From Cyanobacteriota bacterium (GTDB lineage Bacteria > Acidobacteriota > Vicinamibacteria > Vicinamibacterales > UBA2999): a DNA stretch of 64,000 bases. The notes under the pieces were generated by a model. It searched no databases and was not told the DNA's origin. It was given only the letters and a program-made list of their open reading frames with translations. The stretch is taken from contig JAIEMQ010000003.1 in NCBI GenBank assembly GCA_019752015.1, positions 17,863-81,862 on the forward strand. Direction: 5' to 3'. Position numbers and translations under genes: made by a program. Shown here piece by piece: positions 20,928 to 28,300 of the stretch. Position 1 is the first letter of the stretch. Every line of letters starts with the position of its first letter.

Positions 20928-22922
20928 TTAAGGCATGCCCTTCTTGAATTCCGTGACGTTCGTGACGTTCGGGTTGCCCTGCGGTAATTCCCTCAGCTCG
21001 CGCCGTTCCCGCAAGCGACGCTCGCTGCGCGGCTCGGTCCCCCGCGCGCAGTACGGGCAGAACGTCCAGCCTGGCTGCAGCGTGCGGCCGCACCCCGGAC
21101 ATGCGCCGCTCAGGCGCCGGCCGCAGCTCGGACATGCCACGAAGTCGAGCGCGACCGGACCGTTGCAGCCCGGGCACACGCTGCGCATCTCGCGCACTTC
21201 GGTCACGACGCGCAGCAGCTCCTCCGCCGTCGTCACGCCCGCTTTCACCTTGGCGAGGGCGTCGTCTCCGAGCGTCAACATGCCCGATGACTGCGCCACT
21301 TCACGAATCGCGTCCTCCGACGCGCGCTGCGCGATCATGCGGCGCAGCTTGTCGGTGACCTTCATCACTTCGTAGATGCCGATGCGGCCGCGATACCCGG
21401 TCTGGTGGCACGCGTCGCAGCCGACCGGGCGATAGAACGGAATGTTCGCGGCGTCGGCCTCGGTGATGTTCAGGGCGCGCAGCGTCTCGGACGTCGGCGT
21501 GTACTGGCGGCGGCACGACGAACACAACCGTCGCACCAGCCGCTGCGCGACGACGCCGATGGTGGCGGAGGCGATCACGTAGGGCTCGACGCCGATGTCG
21601 CTGAGACGCGTCACCACCGACGGCGCGTCGTCGGTGTGGAGCGTTGACAGCACGAGGTGGCCGGTCTGCGCGGCCTGCATCGCGATGCGGGCGGTTTCCT
21701 GGTCGCGGATTTCGCCGACGAGAATCACGTCCGGGTCCTGGCGCAGGATCGAGCGCAGCGCGCTCGCGAACGTCAGGCGGATCTTGTCGTTGGTCTGCGT
21801 CTGGTTGATGCCCGGGAGCTGGTATTCGATCGGATCTTCGATGGTGATGATGTTGGTGCGCTCGGACTGCATCGACATCAACGCCGAACACAGCGTCGTC
21901 GTCTTGCCGCTGCCGGTCGGCCCGACGACGAGAATCATGCCGTGCTGGAATTTCAGGAAGCTCTTGAGATCGTTGAACGCCGACGCCGAGAAGCCAAGCT
22001 CCTCGATCGGCGGCACGCCGCGGTTCTGATCGAGCACGCGCAGCACCATCTTCTCGCCGTGCAGCGTGCGCAGTGTCGACGCGCGGAAGTCGACGTCCTT
22101 GCCGTCGTCGTTCGCCACGCGGACGCGGCCGTCCTGCGGCAGGCGCTTCTCGGCGATGTCCATCCCCGCCATGATCTTGAGGCGCGCGATCAAACCCTCG
22201 TGGACCCACTTCGGCAGGTCCATCACTTCTTTCAGGAGTCCGTCGAGGCGGTGGCGAATGAGGACGCCTTTTTCCATCGGCTCGACGTGGACGTCGGACG
22301 CGCCGGCCTTGATGGCGCTCTTCACGACGAGATCGACGAGGTCGATGATCGGCGCGGCTTCGCTGCGCTCCTTCAAGCCGGCGATCGGCTCGGCTTCTTC
22401 CTCGCGGCGAATGAGCGCTTCGTTGCCGCGCTCCTCGCGCTGCGGCATCCGCACCGCGGGCATGCTGCCGGACTGCGGCGTCGCCTTGATCAGCGCCTTG
22501 TCGGGATAGCCGGCGGCGATCGCTTCGAGAATGTCGGCGCGCGTCGCGACGACCTGCTTGATGCGATAGCCGGTCTGGAACTCGAGATCCTGCACGAGGC
22601 TGAAGAGCAGCGGATCGGCCATCGCCACCGTCAGCAGGTTCTTATCGAGCTTGATCGCGACGCACGATCGCTTGAGCGCGACCTCCTTCTGGATGAGCGT
22701 GACGATCGCCGGGTCGGGCGGATTTTCAGAGAGGTTGAGGTACGGGAAGCCGAGCTGGTATGCGAGAGCTTTTGCGATCTGCCGCTCGGTGGCAAGGTTC
22801 AGCCGCACGAGCACCGCGCCCAGGCGTTCGCCCGTGCGTTTGTGCTCCGTCAGCGCCGATTGCAGATCGTCTTCGGTGATGAGGCCTGCTTGAATCAGGC
22901 ACTCACCGAGCTTCTTTCGCAT
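20928..22922 (-). CDS. pilB: Type IV pilus/type II secretion ATPase (PilB/GspE) with zinc-ribbon tail
   Basis: The 664-residue product assembles pilins or pseudopilins at the inner membrane. Residues 1-150 are the N1 domain (MRKKLGECLIQAGLITEDDL). The ATPase core (about 185-560) has ASDVHVEP, Walker A GPTGSGKTTT, ITIEDPIEYQ, the Walker B region DPDVILVGEIRD and the His box TGHLVLSTLHT. The tetra-Cys zinc motif between core strands is present (CSSCRR ... CDACHQ). Beyond the usual end near residue 575 there is an extra tail of about 75 residues with four more Cys pairs (CPGC, CPSC, CPGC, CPYC), a double zinc ribbon not normal for PilB. GAGGA before the ATG supports the start. Confidence 0.92.
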   Translation of the reverse strand: MRKKLGECLIQAGLITEDDLQSALTEHKRTGERLGAVLVRLNLATERQIAKALAYQLGFPYLNLSENPPDPAIVTLIQKEVALKRSCVAIKLDKNLLTVAMADPLLFSLVQDLEFQTGYRIKQVVATRADILEAIAAGYPDKALIKATPQSGSMPAVRMPQREERGNEALIRREEEAEPIAGLKERSEAAPIIDLVDLVVKSAIKAGASDVHVEPMEKGVLIRHRLDGLLKEVMDLPKWVHEGLIARLKIMAGMDIAEKRLPQDGRVRVANDDGKDVDFRASTLRTLHGEKMVLRVLDQNRGVPPIEELGFSASAFNDLKSFLKFQHGMILVVGPTGSGKTTTLCSALMSMQSERTNIITIEDPIEYQLPGINQTQTNDKIRLTFASALRSILRQDPDVILVGEIRDQETARIAMQAAQTGHLVLSTLHTDDAPSVVTRLSDIGVEPYVIASATIGVVAQRLVRRLCSSCRRQYTPTSETLRALNITEADAANIPFYRPVGCDACHQTGYRGRIGIYEVMKVTDKLRRMIAQRASEDAIREVAQSSGMLTLGDDALAKVKAGVTTAEELLRVVTEVREMRSVCPGCNGPVALDFVACPSCGRRLSGACPGCGRTLQPGWTFCPYCARGTEPRSERRLRERRELRELPQGNPNVTNVTEFKKGMP

Positions 22923-22969
22923 CGATCCTCAGAAACGGCCAGGTCACACAAAAATGTCGGCGAATGACG

Positions 22970-22998
22970 ATCATAGGGATCGCCCATGGGCCAAGCAA
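22970..22998 (-). promoter_or_regulatory. Candidate sigma-70 promoter for pilB
   Basis: On the minus strand TTGCTT (22993-22998), a 17-base spacer and TATGAT (22970-22975) precede the ATG by about 47 bases, leaving room for the GAGGA ribosome site. Confidence 0.55.
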
Positions 22999-23132
22999 AC
23001 TCGTCCGTATGGTCAAACGCTGAAGCGGGATGCAAATCTGTAACGCCAACGACGCATTTCGACCGTTAAGTGTTTCGGCTGTCGGGGTTTGTGGAGATAG
23101 AGGTATTGTCTGACCGAACCGATATTTCCCAC

Positions 23133-24257
23133 ATGGCTTCCCACGAGCTCGGCCTCGACGTTGAATTGCGGCGCCACGTCGCCAATCACGTGTCCGAGCG
23201 CCGCGACGTGATCGTGGCCGACACGGTCGCGACGTTTCCGCTGACCGCCGACTCGCGCCGGCTCGACGCCAACTACTGCGTCCGGCTGGGCAATGTCACG
23301 ACGCGGCTGCTGACCGATGCGATCGTCGACGGCCGCATCGACGCGCGCGGCTCCGGGATCAGCGAGCTGGCGTCGCTCGTCAGCGATCGCGAAGTCTCAC
23401 CCGATCAGCTGTTCACCTTCGTTCACATCGTGATGAGCACGGCGATCGACGAGCTGTCGCTCGACGACCGTGTCGGCGTCAATACGGAGCCGTGGCCGCA
23501 GGCATCGCAGATCGTCCGCCGCGCCGCGTTCGATCTGCTTGGCGCGTGGTCGACGCGCCTGATGTACATGCCGCAGCACGGCGCGATCGAAGATTCGCTC
23601 ACGACGCTGCACACCCGGCCGGTCCTCGACGCAGTGCTGCCGAAGGAATGCTGCCGCGCCGAGCGCTTCGAGCACTGGCTGACGATGATGCTGATCGACA
23701 TCGACAACCTGTCGGCGATCAACAAGGCGCACGGCTACGGCGTCGGCGATCGCATCCTCGAACGCATGGGCATCCTGCTGCGCACCTACTTCCGCGAGCA
23801 CGACTGGGTCGCGCGCTACGCCGAGGACTGCATCGCGGTGCTGCTGCCGGAAACGAATCCGGAGGACGCGCTGACGCTGGCCGAGCGCACGCGGACGATG
23901 ATCGAGGAGCGGTTGACGTTCCGCGACTATCGCACCGAAGAGCGGATCGTGGTGACGGTCAGCGTGGCGGTCACGAGCGCGCGGGCGCTCGAAGGCGATC
24001 CGATCGATCACCAGAAGCTGTCGACGGAAGTCGAAGCCGCGCTCGATCGCGCCAAGGTCGGCGGGCGCAACCGCGTGGTGCCGGTCGAGTTGAAGCCGCG
24101 GTTGATCTCAATCGAGGAAGCGACGCTGATGCTCGACACCGACATCAACGGCATCGAGAAGCTCGTCGCCAGCGGCAAACTGGAGCCGGTCAACGCCGGC
24201 CGTCACGTGCGCCTCGAGCGGGAAGCCGTCGAGGCGCTCGCCAAGTCGTCGCGTTAG
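23133..24257 (+). CDS. Degenerate GGDEF protein with C-terminal excisionase-type HTH
   Basis: The product is 374 residues from ATG 23133; an upstream in-frame GTG at 23070 is possible. Residues 1-180 are an uncharacterised helical sensor-like region. Residues about 185-320 are a GGDEF fold (MMLIDIDNLSAINKAHGYGVGDRIL), but the active loop reads RYAEDC where GGDEF is expected, so cyclase activity is unlikely. Residues about 324-374 are an excisionase/MerR-like helix-turn-helix (SIEEATLMLDTDINGIEKL ... AGRHVRLEREAVEAL). It could be a DNA-binding protein that senses GTP or c-di-GMP (inference). A broken second copy lies at 36474-37549. Confidence 0.8.
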   Translation: MASHELGLDVELRRHVANHVSERRDVIVADTVATFPLTADSRRLDANYCVRLGNVTTRLLTDAIVDGRIDARGSGISELASLVSDREVSPDQLFTFVHIVMSTAIDELSLDDRVGVNTEPWPQASQIVRRAAFDLLGAWSTRLMYMPQHGAIEDSLTTLHTRPVLDAVLPKECCRAERFEHWLTMMLIDIDNLSAINKAHGYGVGDRILERMGILLRTYFREHDWVARYAEDCIAVLLPETNPEDALTLAERTRTMIEERLTFRDYRTEERIVVTVSVAVTSARALEGDPIDHQKLSTEVEAALDRAKVGGRNRVVPVELKPRLISIEEATLMLDTDINGIEKLVASGKLEPVNAGRHVRLEREAVEALAKSSR

Positions 24258-24785
24258 GTCCAGCGCGCGCCGGCTGATATGACCGCCGAATTGATTCGTT
24301 GCGGTTACGGAGCTCCGCCTCAGCCGTGCGCGATCTGTCACCACGACGACGAGGGCGTGAGCGACCCCAGGGCCGCGGCCGGGCCGCGATCCGCGGACGA
24401 TCAGGGGGTCGCTCACGCCCTGCTTCGGGTCCTGGCGCCATCACCAATCGCACCCGCGCGCGGCACACCACGCCGCCCGCTCAGTTCGCTGCTGTCGCTG
24501 TATCGATCGCGCGCGGAATCATTTAACGCGCGGGCATCGGGCAATCGGCGCGCGGGATGGGCCGTCGTCGTGGCCGCCGTCGATCACCACGGCTGAGGAC
24601 GACCGCGCGTAGGCACGTCGTCCCCCTCTTCGTCCTCATCCATTCGAACGAGACACGCCGATCATCCACGACAGATGCCGGTCTCGGCGCGACAGGCGCC
24701 CGACCGCCGCGCCTTGTGCGCCATCATTTACACTGCGTGAGGCTTTGCGTTCAAAGCAGCCGAGTCTCTCAGCAGCAGCAGTTCA
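24258..24785. other. Long intergenic region
   Basis: There is no supported gene in these 528 bases. A 105-codon reading frame at 24279-24596 has no recognisable protein sequence, no ribosome site and Arg/Pro-rich low-complexity translation, so I do not call it. The region contains the perfect inverted repeat listed separately. From about 24600 onward the sequence becomes visibly richer in A and T than its surroundings, continuing into the 24786-25307 gene. Confidence 0.5.
24353..24420. repeat. Perfect 16-bp inverted repeat
   Basis: GGGCGTGAGCGACCCC (24353-24368) and its exact reverse complement (24405-24420) flank 36 bases that are themselves GC-rich and able to fold. It lies about 95 bases after the GGDEF/HTH stop. 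It could be a terminator without a T-run, or a binding site for a dimeric regulator. Confidence 0.75.
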
Positions 24786-25307
24786 CTATTGGGCGTCTTG
24801 AGGCGTCGATTGGTCCAGCTTCTGCAACCTTGCTCCTTCGGCTATTGCGTCAGAGTAGGTTCCCTTCCACGACGCATGCGTCGCCTCCTGCGCGACTGTT
24901 CCAATGCGCCGCTCGACAAACATTAAACTCATTCCCTGCATCTTCTGAAAGAGCTCGCCTGTCGACGCACTCGCAGCAACTCGCGTCGTCACCACTGCTC
25001 CTGGGGGAACAAGGAAATAATTCTCCATGTCCTCGCATCTGCCTATGCCGCCGGGTCGAATTGATTCCTCACTCCCAAGATGGAATGACCAGCCACGTGC
25101 ACACACCATTCGCGATGCGGTGCTGGAGCGATTGTGCAGGAGCAACCACAAGTCCGCATCGGGGCCGGGCGTCGGTGCGAGTGCGGCCACCTGAAGTGCC
25201 CACATTGGCGAGTTGGCTGCGTTCGGGGTCTCTGCCCGATGCGTGCAGTTGGTCAGCACGCAGGAGCCGAAGACAACCGCAAACAGAATCCTAGCGTTTC
25301 CGGTCAT
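24786..25307 (-). CDS. Small exported protein after the RHS gene (candidate immunity protein)
   Basis: The 173-residue product begins with an export signal (NARILFAVVFGSCVLTNC). The Cys near residue 21 could be lipidated, but the box LTNC is a poor fit, so plain secretion is also possible. The mature part is soluble, with two further Cys (VCARGW, GRCEDMENYF) and a beta-rich middle (WALQVAALAP, DLWLLLHN). I recognise no family. Its first 17 bases overlap the 3' end of the RHS gene, so it is the last gene of that operon. By analogy with RHS toxin loci it could neutralise the RHS C-terminal domain; this is inference from position and shared compartment. Confidence 0.6.
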   Translation of the reverse strand: MTGNARILFAVVFGSCVLTNCTHRAETPNAANSPMWALQVAALAPTPGPDADLWLLLHNRSSTASRMVCARGWSFHLGSEESIRPGGIGRCEDMENYFLVPPGAVVTTRVAASASTGELFQKMQGMSLMFVERRIGTVAQEATHASWKGTYSDAIAEGARLQKLDQSTPQDAQ

Positions 25308-28300
25308 TTCTGCGCCTCGTTTCCTGCCCGGCTTTATCGACCTCGTTCGACATTGAATCTCGGAACCTCTGTCGCGCGGCTTCGCAGAGGCCTTTGGTCA
25401 TAAAGCCTTCGCTCTTGATCCTCGTATCCAAGTCGCGGCAGAAGCCGACGAAATCCGCTACGTGGAGGTTCTCGTGCTGCCTCATCGTCGCTCCCGGCGT
25501 TTCTCTGTTCGGAGCATTCGGTGAAATCCGAAACTCAACGAGGATGCTTATCGCAACACTCGCGTCGAAGCTAAATCGATCCGAGCAGTTTCGATCCGGA
25601 CGGCAAGGCATGACAGATGCGTCGACCTGTTCGATCGAAGTGCAGCCACCCGGATTGTCCGGGCAGCCTCTGATCTTCGTCACCCGCTCTTCCTCTCGAA
25701 GACTTGCCACGATGCAACTGATCTTGAGGCCGAGCGGGTCGGCAAAACTAATCGGATTACCCCTCACATAGGCGTATCGATTGGGGCCGTCAACGTCACC
25801 GAGCGGGTCACGGCTCAGCCAACGGCCTAGCGATGGGTCGTACGCTCTGTACGGCGCGATTCCGAGGGCACCTGAGTCCGTTCGATATCCTCCAAAGCCA
25901 AGTTCAATCGTAGCGGCGCCGGATGATGAGACGACGCGGCCGAATGGATCGTAACTCGCCCGACGGAGCACGTTCCCGCTGTCGTCTAGCGCGTCCGTGA
26001 GACTTCCTAAGTGATCGGAAGAAAAGAACTGCTCGGAGCCACTGACCGAAGCTCCCTTCGCAAACCAACGCCGTTCGACAGCTCCAGTGGACGACCTCTC
26101 TTCGGCAATGCGCGTACCCGCAAGCACTTGCAAACGATCAGTCACGACAGTGGAATCGACAGTGTGAATGCGGCGGGCTAGCATTCCGTTGCCCGCGTGT
26201 ACGAACGTCGTGCGCTCGTTGCCGACAGCGATCTCTACGAGCTTGTCAGCGACATCCCATGAGAACGTTCTCGTCCCATCGCTGGTCAGATTGCCATTCG
26301 CGTCGTAGGTGAACGTCTTCGACGATCCCGACAACGCCACCTCGTATTGCTGCGTCGTCGTATTACCGGTCGCATCCTTCGCGACGATCGTGAACGTATT
26401 CGTGCCTGAGGTTGTCGGCACTGTGCCTCGGAAGTTATTGCTCGCATCGACGGTCACCGGCACACCGGAGATGGTGACGGTACCGGGCTCGTTGAGTGCG
26501 CCGGCGATCACCATCCGCCCGCCAGGCGCTTGAGTGGTCAGGCGATTCAACTGGTCGTAAGCCGACAACGTCATCGCATCATCGATTTGCTCGACCGTAC
26601 GATTTCCGGCGGGATCATATGCATACGCAAACCGCTGCAGGACCGTCTGCGGCGTATCGGTCGCATGCTTGACGGCCGAGGTAAGCTGATCGGCCGCGTC
26701 GTAGCCGTATTTCCACAATACCGCCGTCGTGTCCGCCTGCTGCCGCCAGGTCAGGATGTTGCCGGCCGCATCGTAGGTGTAATCGAATTTGCTCAACGTG
26801 GTGGTGTTTGGGTACTGGTGGTGAATCGTCTGCAGACGATGATCGTTCTCTTCGTCGAAATAGCTGTAGGTGCTCGTCTGATCGTTGGGATAGGTCACCG
26901 TCGCCAGCCGGTTCGTGACGCCGTCATAGGTGTAGGTGAATTCGCCGAGCAGGTTCTCTTCGGATGTGACGCGTCCGAGCGCGTCGAAGGTCCAGTCGAC
27001 TTGATTGCCAGTGCCGTTGATGGTGCGTTGAATCGCCCGACCCAATTCATCGTAGGTATAGGCGATCGTATCGTTGCTGAGCGGTCCGTCGACGCTGGCG
27101 ACCTGACCGGCGCCGTTCGTGCCCGCGGCCTTGTAGGTGTAACTGGTGGTGCCGATGCCGTCGACCATCGTCGCGACACGAGCATAGTAGGAATCGTAGG
27201 TATACGAGACGTTCGGCGTCTCGACCTCTTCGTCCGTGTATGCGGTGCCGCTCAGGCTGTCGTCGAGATTGTAGCTGTGCGTCGTCACCTGATCCTTCGG
27301 ATCGGTGATCGTCTTCAGGCGCCCGGCGAGATCGTACGTATAGAGGGTGTCGGTGGTATTGTCGGCGCGGATCTCGCGGGTCACGCGGCCTTGCACATCG
27401 CGTTCCCAACGCGTGCGGTTGCCGTTCGCATCGACGAGCGCGTCCATCGCGCCACAGTCGCACCACACCTGCGCGATCGTCCGCCCGGCCGGATCGCGCG
27501 TCGCGATGCGCCGACCAAAGCCGTCGTAGAAATGGCGCGTGATGCGGCCCATTCGATCCTTCTGTTCGGTCAGATCGAGTCGAACGTAGGTGAAGGTTTC
27601 CGTCGTTTCGTCGGGATAGCTGCGCTGCGTGATGCGATTCAGATTGTCATACGCGCTGACCACGATGTAGCCGTCGGCGTCTTCGACGCTCTCGACGCGG
27701 TTATACGCATCGTAGGTGTAAGTCGTCGTCGCGCCGGACACCGGCCCAGTGACCGTGAGCAGATTGTTCGTGCCGGTCTCATACGCGTAGGTCGTCGTCT
27801 CGTTCTTCGCGTTGGTCACCGTCAGCGGCTGCCCGGCGCTGTTGTACGTCATCACGGTGTTCTGCCCGGCGGCATCCGTGATCGTGCCGGGCCGATGGTT
27901 CGAGTAGTCCGCGTATCCCTGGACCACATCGCTGCCGCCGCTGCGCACCTGTTCGACCGTCAGCAGATCCAGGCCATTGGCCGCATAGGTGTAATTCGTC
28001 TGGCGGCCGACCGGATCGATCCGCGACGTCATCATCCGCTTCGTGTTGTAGGTCATCGTCGTGACCTGGCTGCTGCCGTCGTCGAGGATGCGGCCGATCT
28101 TCGCGGGCTGAATCGTGATCGCGCCCCCGAGTGAATGATCGATGGTGGCGGACTGGCCCGGATATCGGTACCAGACCCGGTTCTCCAGCGGCTTCTTCAC
28201 ACTGTGCGGCACCGGCACCGACATGCCGTGGCCGTACACCGAATCCGACGCCAGCATCCAGTTGGTCAGCACCGCCTTGGTGAGATCACCAGGATGCTGC

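Noticed and set aside
24279..24596. 105-codon frame in the intergenic region
   Set aside because: No ribosome site, low-complexity translation and it spans the inverted repeat.
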